A DNA stretch of 64,000 nt from Kingdonia uniflora. Lineage: Eukaryota > Streptophyta > Magnoliopsida > Ranunculales > Circaeasteraceae. Below are positions 47,005-57,423 of the stretch, piece after piece. Under the pieces are notes generated by a model that made no database searches, was not told the DNA's origin, and worked only from the letters and a program-made list of their open reading frames with translations. The stretch spans positions 1,933,001 to 1,997,000 of the forward strand of contig JACGCM010001129.1 of NCBI GenBank assembly GCA_014058105.1, written 5' to 3'. Made by a program: the position numbers and the translations under genes. Every line of letters starts with the position of its first letter. The first letter of the stretch is position 1.

Positions 47005-47433
47005 TCAAAAGTTCATCAATTCATTCCGTCAAGTAGTTTGACATGAAAACAAATGATGCTTCTCTCTTCAATGAAAACACCTATTGGAGAGAAAAAAAAA
47101 GGTAACTTATAAGTAAGAGTTGTAGATACTATTGATGTTTATAATTAACTTACCTTAGAAATGCTTCAGAGTTTCTCACGATAAATGGACCAAACTATAC
47201 TCCATATACAATAAAACTAATAGAAGCATTTCGTTAGTTCATATCTAGACATTTGTTATAAACATAAATGAAAATCTCAATTTGCAAACAATCGCATACT
47301 AAAATATCAAAACATAACTCTTAACCATTTCAGCGCTTTACAAGGCCTAAACATAAATACTTCACAATCCAATTCTACTCTCATTAACAGAATAACAAAA
47401 AATAGCAACATAAGCTTAAGAGCAACAACTCAC

Positions 47434-47775
47434 CAGTAACCAGTAACCAAAAGCAATCTAGATGAAAGTTGCTTAAGAAACACAACTCTCTTCCCCTTAA
47501 ACCTCCCAACAAGCACAATTAAAACAGTCCCAGGTGTAATACTTGCCCTAATTTCACACAAAAACAACCACAAACATCAAAATCAAATCAAACAAAAACA
47601 ACCCAACATCAAAAACAACTAAATCTCTAAAAAATCGAACTTGAGCTTGGTGGGTTTGTGTTTCCTTTTGTACACCAATGGTTTCTTCACATCATCAGCT
47701 GGGTACAATTTTGGGGCTTTCTCAGTGGGTGTTGGTGCAACTTCTTTAACTGCTCTCACATGCCACGACGTGAGA
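47434..47775 (-). pseudogene. RPL6: 60S ribosomal protein L6 gene fragment (two exons with intron)
   Basis: The first exon part (about 47775-47641) reads EVAPTPTEKAPKLYPADDVK then KPLVYKRKHKPTKLK. After a 93-bp intron with acceptor aattag, the next part (47547 to about 47434) reads [20 protein letters not shown] then [16 protein letters not shown]. This matches consecutive parts of eukaryotic L6, a large-subunit ribosomal protein with a KOW-like region. The N-terminus and the whole C-terminal half are missing. A 7-bp duplication (gttactg) follows the last codons. It lies close to the right end of the CACTA element; the retained intron shows DNA-level capture. Confidence 0.8.
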
Positions 47776-48094
47776 TTGGAGATTCGGAGAGAGAGATATG
47801 ATCGAAGATTTTTGGTAGAAATTTTTGGGAGAAACTTACCTTAACTTACAAAGTGGGAAGAGAGGGCTTAGAAACGAGGGAAATCGAACATCTGAATTTT
47901 GGATCCCACATTTTTAGAGTTATTCGTCACAGTTTGGCCACGAGCTACAATTAGTGTCATGAAAAAGAAATAGGTATGTCTTTAGCCATGAATTTTGGGG
48001 TTTGGCCACGGTTACGTTTGTAGCATTTAGCTACTGCTGTCATTGTGGCTAAAACTAATATAAACCGTGGCTGTTGGTCCAATTTCTAGTAGTG

Positions 48095-49638
48095 TCGGGA
48101 TTGTTGTGAAGTACAATGAGGAACTTTAAAAGCAACTCGCTCGAGGAATTGCTCAAAGACGAGCACTACAAGAAAGGTTCTAGAACTCAAATGTCAAAAG
48201 AGAGAGAAATTTCTTTCTCCAAAAAAGAAGTAAATGAACCCAAAACTCACACAAGGACGGGTATCTTTTTAGTAATCTTCCAGATCTATGAATACCCCGA
48301 TTTTGAGTAATACAGTGCTGAGTGAATCTCATTCCAGAATTCGGTTCAATCTAAATCAATGAATTCTAACAACTGAGTCTAAATTTGACTTTCTCTCACT
48401 ATCATAAAATCAACTTGCACTAGTTAAAAGTCTCAACTAGCAACTTCATCCGATTTCCTTTCACTCCAAGTCTGAACATAACTCTAAGTGGCAAGCATTC
48501 GACTTCATAAATCACAGGTCCTTGTTTCACTCCAAGTCTGAACATAATTCTAAGTGGTAAGCATTCGACCCCATAAATCACAGGTCTTTGACTTTCTCTT
48601 AGAAAACTTCACTTTAAATGTTGTTGTAGTGTTTGCCAGTGAACTACAGAAGCACACCTAGAGTTTCATAATCCTGTTCAGATCCTACTTACTCAACAAC
48701 CCATATACCTAAAAAGAGTATCTCCATAGTTTTAGTTTATAAAATGACCTACACAGGGGTACATACTCTTAAGCGTGAGCAATCACCTACCCAATCTAGC
48801 GAAAATAGCTATATAGGCCTCAATGGAATGCAGACACTTGGCAGAGAATAAAGGTATCATAGCCAATTTGACTTTCCGCATTGTTATCGCACTATCCACA
48901 GACTCACAGCTCCTCATACTTGTCTTCATTTATAACAAGATATCTTTTTAGAAAGCCCCCTCTTAATACCCAATGAACTACTTCTCTATGTAATATAGTT
49001 GCTCTGAGTTACTAAGCCGACAAACCCTTTTAAATCGTCATTTGAACTTGCTCCAATATCTTACCATTAAAAGCAATTACCACAATAAACGTATTAAACG
49101 AATGTAGCTACCTATCCACATATACCTTGCTGTAGTAGAGACCTAAGATGAACATGAAGAGAAATGCAATACCTAGTGAAACAAAGGGGATACAACATAG
49201 AGAACAAGAAGGGTAGAAAGAAGACAGGAGTAGTCTAACATACATGTTTCAAAAATTTGGTTCAATTGAACATGATGGAATTGGATCCAATTGTAGTCAC
49301 AAGTGTGGATGAGCAGACGTGCCACACTATCACATATACATAGCACTCGTTTTAAATAAGTGCATTCTACCATTTCAGCAGTAGTAACAAGTAGTAGATA
49401 CTAGAAGGCAATCACGCATACATAGATTAGTAATGGATTCTCAAACTAGACCAACTATAGTACGAAATAAACTAAAATTCTAGAAGAACTGGGCATAACA
49501 CGAAGAAAATTTTCCAACTTATCAGAACTATTTCTTATTCGCTTTGAGTATTAAGTCTTAACGGTTCTTTAACTCAAATGCGAACAAAAAAAATAAAATA
49601 TCAAAATCCTAGTAAAGGGTGAAGAAACAAAACAACAC
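48095..49638. other. Intergenic region, no gene recognised
   Basis: No supported coding region. A 66-bp unit (tttcactccaagtctgaaca... to ...aaatcacaggtc) is duplicated in tandem at 48459-48590. An open frame at 48116-48310 (KSNSLEELLKDEHYKK) has no recognisable match. Confidence 0.5.
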
Positions 49639-49926
49639 CTATTTCTGATGCGTTTTCACCGACTTCTTCTTTGCAACAACAGCGGCAGTTTGGGGTTTCG
49701 GATTACGCTCCGCTTCAATTGGATCCAACCAGTTGAAAGGATTACGATTGAAGAAAGGCCAATTGGGAACTGTAATCAGCGTAGTGAGAAGGACACCGGC
49801 AACGTAAATCAGCATCATCATCCTAAATGAACCAATCACGTACCCAACGATGAATGATACAACAGCGAAGACCACCAACATGATCTGCATCAGCTGCTCT
49901 GACAGTTTCTGCCCTTGCCAATCCAT
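49639..49926 (-). CDS. SPCS1: Signal peptidase complex subunit 1 (SPC12 family)
   Basis: A complete 95-residue protein in a single coding exon. It opens MDWQGQKLSEQLMQIMLVVF, has two membrane segments (about residues 14-34 and 37-57) joined by a very short loop, then VPNWPFFNRNPFNWLDP and a lysine-rich C-terminus. Length and every block match plant SPC12-type proteins. In this family both termini face the cytosol and the protein is an accessory subunit of the ER signal peptidase, helping substrate choice. It contains no catalytic residues, as expected. The upstream minus-strand region (about 50100-49927) probably contains a leader intron, since tttacaggtaat-type junctions lie there, but I cannot fix it. 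It is the only undisturbed gene in the window. Confidence 0.95.
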   Translation of the reverse strand: MDWQGQKLSEQLMQIMLVVFAVVSFIVGYVIGSFRMMMLIYVAGVLLTTLITVPNWPFFNRNPFNWLDPIEAERNPKPQTAAVVAKKKSVKTHQK

Positions 49927-50258
49927 CTACAAATTACAGATCAAAATAATTGGAAAATACAAATTGAGAAACTGTGAGTGAGACCGTAAACCCTAATTTT
50001 GAAAGTCCAAAATTACCTGTAAGAAATGCCCGACGAGAAGATGGAGATGATGCCTGAAAGCAACGAGACTCCAATTGTTAAACGGATCACTGCGGAGTAA
50101 AAGAACAGTAGTTTTGTGAATGTTTAATTTAACAGTGCCAAATGGTTCGGTGAATTTTGATTACACCGAAACCTAAAAGAGTAGGCCAAGTATATTAAAG
50201 TTTTTACATACTTGTCAAACAGAAAAGAACCACAATGGTTCTTCTATGATGGTTTTCG

Positions 50259-51030
50259 AAAAATAAAATAAAAAAATGATCTCTTCTAATCACAATTTGC
50301 CACGTGGTAGTAGAGAGAAAATTGTAAGAGACCAAGTTAACTCCACTTAACACATTTTTGGCTTTTATTATTCTTTTCCTGATTTAATAAATTATTTTCT
50401 CCATCCAACTTTTAAATAAAAACATTATTTTCTCTATTCAACTTTTAAGTCCAAAACATTTTTAATCCAACTTAACTCTACAGTGCACAAAACTCTTGAA
50501 GTTTACCTTTCATTTGAATCAAATGGAACAATATTTGAATCAAATGGAACAAGACCACTCTTGATTCTTATGACTGTATAGAGCCTTAGTAGTAGTCTGT
50601 GTTAATATTAATGGGGAAAAACTTTAAAGTTAGATGGCATTTAATGGCTGATTTAACAATGTTTTTCCTCCTTAAGAACATCATATACGTCATACATAGA
50701 TAGAGTGGTTGACCGGTAATTGTTGCGGCATACTAGTTCGAACTTGAAAGAAAGGAAGCTTATGTAATGGAAGTTCCGTAACACATGCCACAACTACTAG
50801 AATCAACTAAACATAGAATTGTTAATTCACATGCTAGATGTAGGTATTTACAGGAGAGGGAGAATATTTAATTAATTTAAAATAAAAAAATGTTTAAAAC
50901 TTAAAAAGCCAAAAAGGTGTTAAGTTTTGAGTTAACTTGGTCCCTTGAGATTTTCTCTCTCCTGCCACGTGGCAAATTTTGATTAGAAGAGATCAAAATA
51001 TGATATCTTTAGAGAGATCATATTTTTTTT
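50259..51030. mobile_element. Mutator-like MITE with long inverted repeats
   Basis: Inverted repeats of about 100 bp: left 50276-50375 (atgatctcttctaatcacaatttgccacgtgg... to ttttggcttt), right its complement at 50905-50995. A 10-bp direct repeat ATGGTTTTCG flanks it exactly (50249-50258 and 51031-51040), fitting the 9-11-bp duplications of Mutator-like elements. The right end carries an extra insert of about 29 bp (a partial repeat of gatctc...) outside the main repeat. There is no coding capacity. It lies about 330 bp upstream of the SPC12 gene start codon, and each arm holds a G-box-type ccacgtgg. Confidence 0.8.
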
Positions 51031-51040
51031 ATGGTTTTCG

Positions 51041-51689
51041 CTATGACAATATAACTAGTTTACCACATAACGGTGGGACCGGCAACATAAATTTCTTATT
51101 TTCTTTTTGGTTTTATATTTGTGTTTCTGGTAGACTTTTTTCGATTGTAAGTGCTAGTAGATTGGATCATCTTGATTCGAACAACATTGTAGAATTTAAC
51201 CACTTGAAAGTCTCATTGTCGAATAAAAGAGTTTTTTTTATATACATTTACAAGTTACAAGAAGGATCATTTTTCAGGTGGCATACACAAATGCATGGAG
51301 TTTAGAAAGAGAAGGGATATAAACAAAACTACTTCCCAAGAGAGAAGAAAAGATAGGAGAAAAGAGAAAAAAATGGAGAGAAACGTGGGAGTGGAGAGAT
51401 ATGTTTTCATCTTACCTAAAATACTCATTGTTTTTCTAACTTATTACTGTGTGTACAACTAACACAAACTAAAAATAAAGAAAAAGCTAAAGGGTATTTT
51501 AGAGAACCCAAAAAGTTTCAGACGAACTACCATCTAACCTCTTTATAACCACCAAGAGCAAAAAGTGTAGTTATGTATAGAGTGACCTCCCTACCGGTCA
51601 CTCAGATTACGAATTGAAAAGTAACATCTGGGGGCACTATGATATCCGGACTGGGCATATAGAAATCAGTCTAGGCTAGTTCTAATTAA
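51041..51689. other. Intergenic region, nothing recognised
   Basis: AT-rich with no supported gene; an open frame to 51305 on the plus strand overlaps the MITE end and shows no motif. Confidence 0.4.
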
Positions 51690-52140
51690 GAACATCTCCA
51701 GGAGTTGGGTATGAGTTGGAAGACCTTGCCCACCTTGTCAAGCCAAAAAACACCCAACCCACACTCAACCTTTCCAATAGTGGGTGATGATCTTTATTTA
51801 AGAAAAATATTTTTTTGGTCTGCGGCAAACTACTTTACTCCGCGCGGTATTCTTTACTCCACACAATTATACATCTTCTCTCACACACCAATAAATAAAT
51901 ATTTAATCTACACTGTGTAATTTAGTCCGGGTGGTGTTATTTACTCCGCGCAGCGTTTTAAACTCATCACACCCATTTTTTTGAGTGTGAGCTCCCCACA
52001 CCTGGTTGAGTTATAACAACGCCACACAAGCAATTCACACTCATTTTTTCATCTGTTGGGAGCTCAAAAGTGTGGGTTGGGAGTGTGAGCTGATAATAAA
52101 ACCCAACCCACACCCATTTCTTCAACTGCTGGAGATACTC
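51690..52140. mobile_element. MITE with GARYATCTCCAG termini, related to the one at 38632
   Basis: The left end reads GAACATCTCCAGGAGTTGGG; the right end on the other strand reads GAGTATCTCCAGCAGTTGAA. About 450 bp with no coding capacity. Subterminal acccaacccacac motifs recur on both sides. The termini resemble the GAGCATCTCC MITE at 38632, but the flanking triplets (taa and ttt) are not identical. Confidence 0.6.
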
Positions 52141-52978
52141 TTTAAGAACACCAAAGCCAAAGTACATAGTGGAATTTTAGAAATACATTTGAATATTTGA
52201 AAGCAAACAAAATAGCCAATTTTAAGGAAAAACTAGAGACAATCATTCATGGGAATGGATTCATAGACACTAAAAAATGAGACACTCAAGTCTCACTCAA
52301 AAGAAACCACCCATCTAATAGAGATGAACGACTCTTATAATTGATGAGTTCCTATATAAGAAATGAGGTAGAAATGAGGTGTCCCTCTCTGATGATGTGT
52401 GTGTGTGTGTCTCTCTCATAATATGTCTATCTCCCTCTATTATTGGTTTGGTTTAAAGAGAATACACTCTCTGATAGTCCCTATCTCACACTTTCTCAAA
52501 GACTAATCTCTCTCTCAAAGACCTATATCTCCCCCTCTATTTTTTTCCTGCCATTAAAAAAGAACTCATTGCCGCCATTAGAGATGAACTGATATTTAAT
52601 TCCCAATCAGGTTATATCTCATAGAGCATCGTCTACGAGTGATAATAATTATCTTTCTCTTCACCACCTAATTCCTCCAAATTGCTAGTTGTGACGACTA
52701 ATTGGCTCGGTGTACGTTATTTATTTAAGATCTACCCCCCTCTCTCTTTCATTCTTACCCTCTTTTAGTCAATAATGTGAAGAATAATAATTGCAGTCTG
52801 TCTCACCCTCCCTCTCAATAAAGAACAAATGTGATAATCTCAAATTGAGGTTTGCTGCTTTATCTTATTCTCGCTGAAGAACAATTATTCAAATTTTAAT
52901 CACTCTCACTGGAGAACAAATACTTTCGCTATCTATCTATTACTTTTCGAGTTATTTTTTGTTTTTGGGTAAAGTACC
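52141..52978. other. Intergenic region with CT-rich microsatellites
   Basis: No supported gene. It contains a tg/ct microsatellite at 52399-52418 and repeated ctctctcaaagac phrases near 52493-52530. It ends at the LTR of the next element. Confidence 0.4.
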
Positions 52979-53716
52979 TGTAATGACCTAATTCTGGGAT
53001 TCAGACTCAGCCTTTACACAAAATGTATCTAGAATGCTCAAGAACAATAAACAACAATCAACAAGATGATTTAGCGTAAAAAATCTTTGAATAGGTTAAA
53101 AACCACGACCTATCTTAAATATTTTGAGAAAAAGAAGATGATCTTATTGACGTTGCTAACTTATTACAATAAACACTCTAAGTATCTAGAATTTCATAGT
53201 AGGGATTCTTCTGTATAGAATTGCATCCCCTTAATCTGTAGTTCTCTGGTTATATTTATAGGTATTATAATGTGACCATTTGACGATCATTAAGGTTCTT
53301 AATGATGGGCGTTACAAAGTATATGCAGGATACTCTTTGACCAGATAGTGTAACGTTCTGACTTTTGTTGTTGTACAACGGCTCTATTGATGACTGTACA
53401 CTTGCGTGAGTTAAACTATTGCTATGAAGGTCGAAAGGGATATTGCGAACTGTGGAAAGTTGATCATGCCTTTAGTAGCACTTCTTGTCTACTGACGAGA
53501 TCGAGGGAAAAGTTTGAGTTTGAGATACAAAATAAGCTATTACAAGACGACTCTCAACTAATAGCATGAGTATTGTCAGGGATGAGTGGTATTGGTTGAC
53601 AAACTCGTGCTGGATATGTTTCCTGATTGTGCCACGTGTTCTGTTGTTGAGGTTAAAAGTTTGTATGTAGTTTGAGGATGAAGCATGAGCTCGAGATGCG
53701 GAATAAGCCATTTTAA
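52979..53716 (-). repeat. 3' LTR of the Tat gypsy element
   Basis: It starts TGTAATGACC at 52979 and by comparison with the element at 7252 ends near 53716 (gccatttta), just before the polypurine tract; the terminal CA appears mutated. It shares gaataggttaaaaaccacgacct with the LTRs at 7252 and 11614. The 5' partner is outside the window. Confidence 0.7.
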
Positions 53717-54042
53717 CTGCTCCCTCTCAGCCAACAGTACGAGAAGCATTATAAGCGAATGGTGTTGGTTGAGAAGTATCATTAAATATTTTAGTTAATA
53801 TCTGATATTCATTTTTAATGTAAATTCATGAATATCCGTTGGTGTATGATGGGTTTCCTAGAACCAATGACTGTAGTCAAATGTTGTTGCATGGGGAATC
53901 TTTCTGACGGTGGGAATTTAGAAAATCGGCTTTGAGTATAAAAACAATCTTTGTTAAGGCTGGGAGAACCAAGTCTTCATTTTTGATTTTTGTCTTCTCT
54001 ATTTTCTGCCCCTATATTAGAAACTGTTCTACTTTGGACAGA

Positions 54043-55474
54043 ATGGTGGCGACAAGGACTCAGGCCTATGAGTCTAGAATTCAGAGGAAGATGGATGAGC
54101 TTCGTATCCAGTACTTTAGATACCAGTTGTTGCATCTACATACTCCAATTCCGGTATCTCTGATGTATCATCGCATATCGTATGAAGGAGTGATGGAGGT
54201 AGGGGATAACCATTATTAAATGATTCGTTTCTATTATCTGCCGACGTCTGAGGCAGAGCGCCGCAACGATCTTCGGTTGTTGGCGGAAGATGTTATGATG
54301 GCTGAAGATGAAGCGGCAGGGATTCATTCGAGGGAGTCTCGTCGATACCCATCTAATGAGTGGGTCTTGTTGAAGAAATAAAGCCTTTCATTTGTCTCTA
54401 GCATGCGAGGAGGTGGGAGTTATGGTGGAAGAGGTAGGAGGATGCAGAGGATCATTTTCTTCCATGGACCATGGATTTTTGGCCATGAAGAAGATCTTTC
54501 ATCTGTGACTTCTAGTTTGGACTATTTCCCGGCTCTTGCAGCATGGGATTAGGGATTGGAAGTTGCTTTAGTTTTTATCATCTTCTCTGCTGATTCTCGA
54601 AAAGTAATTCGAACTGTAATTTGTTGTAATTATTTTGAACATCGTGTTATCTGTAAAGTATTATGTAAAGAAAATTTCAAACTTAATGGATTAGCTTTAT
54701 TTTTTGTCATGATTCTTTGGCACAAACTTGTTGGTGTAGTTTGCTCTTTGTAAAATAAGAGTTAGGCTTCAGGGAATATGATTGAGCTGGAAAGAGTTCA
54801 TTCCTCATGTGTGTACTCGAACTGGGGACAAAGTATTTCGATATGAGAGAACGGGTGGTTTATGGATCTGTATATGATATTGCTAGATTTTCATGATCTT
54901 GTATGCTGGCACGTACAAAATCTAAGGGAATGTTTTATACTATAGAAAGAACGATATGCCATAATATTCTGTATAAATATTCTACTATTCTGGAAATGTT
55001 CACAAAAATATTTCTTTCAGCAAAATCTGTGGGGTATGCTAGATTTGCAGATATCTTCCTTTGGGTTATAAGTAGTGATTCCTTGCTGTTGTTACTTGCA
55101 TCGTTTTGGAGTTAGTGTGTTCAACCATGGTGAAGACTCGTTCTCAGCGTATGCAGCAGGCAGCTGATGGTCGTTTTCATATAAAAGTTACTGAGCTTCA
55201 TGAGTGCTACTTTCGTCAACTGCCTTATGATGCTATACTTCTGGAATAGCCCCTGAATCTGGTCGGGCTAGACGATGAAGGCAGCCATGTGGAACATGAT
55301 CCCTTTGTTTGGTGTAACATTTTTTGTAAGTCTCTGTTAGATCCTAGGGTGCGAGAATTGACTGTTCGACAGTTCGCATGTGATAAGATCGTGGAAGAGG
55401 ATGCACGGGCAGCGAATGGGGAGATAATTCTATGTGGGGAACCAAACCATCGGGGTTTCTTTAGATGTATCTAG
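54043..55474 (+). pseudogene. Two short MV-TR-Q open segments antisense to the retrotransposon
   Basis: A frame starting at 54043 reads MVATRTQAYESRIQRKMDEL and, with one stop, continues to about 54380. A second frame starting at 55127 reads MVKTRSQRMQQAADGRFHIK and, with one internal stop, continues to 55474. The shared MV-TR-Q start suggests two related modules. No known domain is evident. They are placed between the 3' LTR and the main antisense coding region on the same strand as the latter. Confidence 0.45.
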
Positions 55475-56497
55475 GGAGCTCGATAAGCTTGAATTATTGA
55501 AGCTCGTTAGAAGTAATCTGTTATGGGAGTATTCTGTGCTTGGGTTTGAATAAATGTAATATGAGGGACCGTGAGAGAATAAAGTATGTTATGTCTAGAT
55601 CTTATTAAAATATTAAAGTATTTATATTTTACTCTTTGTGTGCAGATATTGTGGGAGACAGCTGTAAGATTGTACCAATTGTATTGATATCTTCAAATTT
55701 TGAAAATTAAGCTATTTTAGGAATGTTGTACGATCTTGGTATAGTATAAAAGTATGGTGATTGGTCTTTCTGCACTGTGTTGAGGAAAAGGTGCAGAACT
55801 GTTAATGGTAGACAATAGAGACAAACGTATTGATGGTAGACGTTATCACAAAAGTCATGATGACGTTTTAAAATGAAAAAAACGTGCCTATGACAACGGT
55901 AGGGATGGCTGACACGTATAAATAAAGCTATCATTTCATAAACCGAGGGAGAGTATAAAAACTTGATTCTCTCTCCCTCATAAATTATCTGCAGCTTCAG
56001 GGAGAGAAAAAAAATGGTGCAAATCTTATTGTCAAGGAGAGGAGACGTTTGAGTGCTGAGCATGATTTGGGGAAGAAATCTTCATCAAGTGATAGGAATT
56101 TGTCAGAGAAATGATGGGATCGCTCATTTTCGAAAAGACGTTCAGGCAAAGCAGATGATTCTTGTTATGCAAGTGCAGGTTGGTTATGTAAAACTTGTCT
56201 ATTTAATTTGTGAGTAATCTGTTTCATGTAGTAATCTGTGTGATTTAGTAATATGTATAGTTGTTTTTGTATATAAGGGTTGGGGAGATTTTGAAATTAC
56301 AAATGAGAGAGGTCCGTAGAGAGAAAATGTGCATTTGTTTTTGAGGAGAGGAGGGAAATTTGAAATGATTTGATATTTTCTTTGTGGTTTGGGAATTAGG
56401 AAAATAGACGTGTTGACTAGGTAGAGGGTGGGGTTTGTTGTTCCTATTTGTAGTGTAGGGATAATGATAAAATATATTTAAATATCTATAGGTTTAG

Positions 56498-57300
56498 TAT
56501 GCGTTCTAAACCTAGTACCCCTACTAGTAAATTTGTAGTATCATCCGGTTCCGATGAGATATCGTCTTCAGGGTGGGGGATGAGTGTAGTGTTATGAAGG
56601 AGACTGTGAATAGTGTGGGGACGACCGTAGAGGTTGGGGAACCCTGTAGAGTTGAGGTTATGGTAGAGAAGGAAGATAGAAAAGAGAAGAAGAGAGTCCT
56701 TATCATATATACAGTGGGGGTAGATGTAGGGAAAGAGTATTTGAAAAATAAGAAGAAGTTGCAAGGAGATTGGGGAAGTTATGTGGAGGACCAAGGTCTC
56801 TGGTTCAGAGCCTACGTCTCTGGGAAAGGGGATGAGATGGTATTTTATCAAGTCCCGTGTTTGGAGAAATGGAAGAAGGACAGAGGGATTGGTGAGGGTG
56901 TTAAACTCTTATATTATAATGGTCTGGGTTTAACAGGCCCGACTGGTAGATTTTTGTATTTCTTGAATCAGGTTGTATATGGCCTTAAAATTCCTCTAAC
57001 CTACTTTTAGAAAGGGGTTATGAATGTGTTACAGTGTTGTCCTACCCAATTGAATGGGAATGTTTATGAGATGATAAGGGTATGTGAGGTACTGAATGAT
57101 AAATAAAGGAAATAAGGGACTGTGAAGCAGTTTGAAGTAGCAGATGTGTTAAAGTTATATAAGTGGAAGTATATTAAAAGTTGAAGTAGTGGTTACCTAT
57201 ATAGTGATTCGTCCAGGCTCAATTTTTTTGATTTTGAATCTAAGGGTAGACCATAAAATGACCACCTTGTGTGGGTAGAGGGTAACTGTTTGCGGTTCTA
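56498..57300 (+). pseudogene. Putative gypsy-type transposon domain (Transposase_28-like), antisense ORF part 1
   Basis: The plus strand reads CLEKWKKDRGIGEGVKLLYY, then TGPTGRFLYFLNQVVYGLKI, PLTYF, a stop, VMNVLQCCPTQLNGNVYEMI and RVCEVLND. The order (hydrophobic block, YGLxxPL, a gap, V-x5-L-x2-P-x-QL-x-N-x6-R) is that of the plant domain annotated as putative gypsy type transposon. Further on, SGYLYSDSSRLNFFDFESKG and LVWVEGNCLRF fit its distal part. Family members are typically long plant proteins with a C-terminal coiled coil, encoded antisense in Retand-type elements. In-frame stops and frameshifts make it a pseudogene. Function in the family is unknown. Confidence 0.65.
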
Positions 57301-57423
57301 GATAAACCAGCGCTCGAGCTGAACCATAGATATTATAATCTGAGTAAGTAATGTTGAGCAATCTTTGTATAGCCTATAGTTATGTCTTCATGCTGTGATA
57401 TAATGTTTCATTCTTTTAATTTG

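Larger units (their letters stand above)
41068..48094. mobile_element. Non-autonomous CACTA transposon carrying host gene fragments (Pack-CACTA)
   Basis: The left end reads CACTACTAGAATTAGCGTC and the right end, on the minus strand, CACTACTAGAAATTGGACC, giving a terminal inverted repeat of about 13 bp with one mismatch. Both ends carry subterminal arrays of short motifs of the type gtggctaat / gccacgg (41090-41420 and 47930-48094), as in En/Spm-CACTA elements. Length is 7,027 bp. No transposase is visible. The interior holds pieces of a cinnamoyl-CoA reductase-like gene, an RBP45/47-like gene and a ribosomal protein L6 gene, all on the minus strand and with intron sequence, plus a nested hAT-like element. 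Flanking triplets (gtt and tcg) do not match, so the 3-bp target duplication has mutated or is absent. Confidence 0.8.

Noticed and set aside
47641..47844. Plus-strand open frame of 67 codons
   Set aside because: It is antisense to the ribosomal protein L6 fragment on the minus strand.
48164..48176. cactacaagaaa, a classic CACTA transposon terminus
   Set aside because: No matching inverted terminus or subterminal array was found nearby; it falls in an unrelated open stretch and is probably chance.
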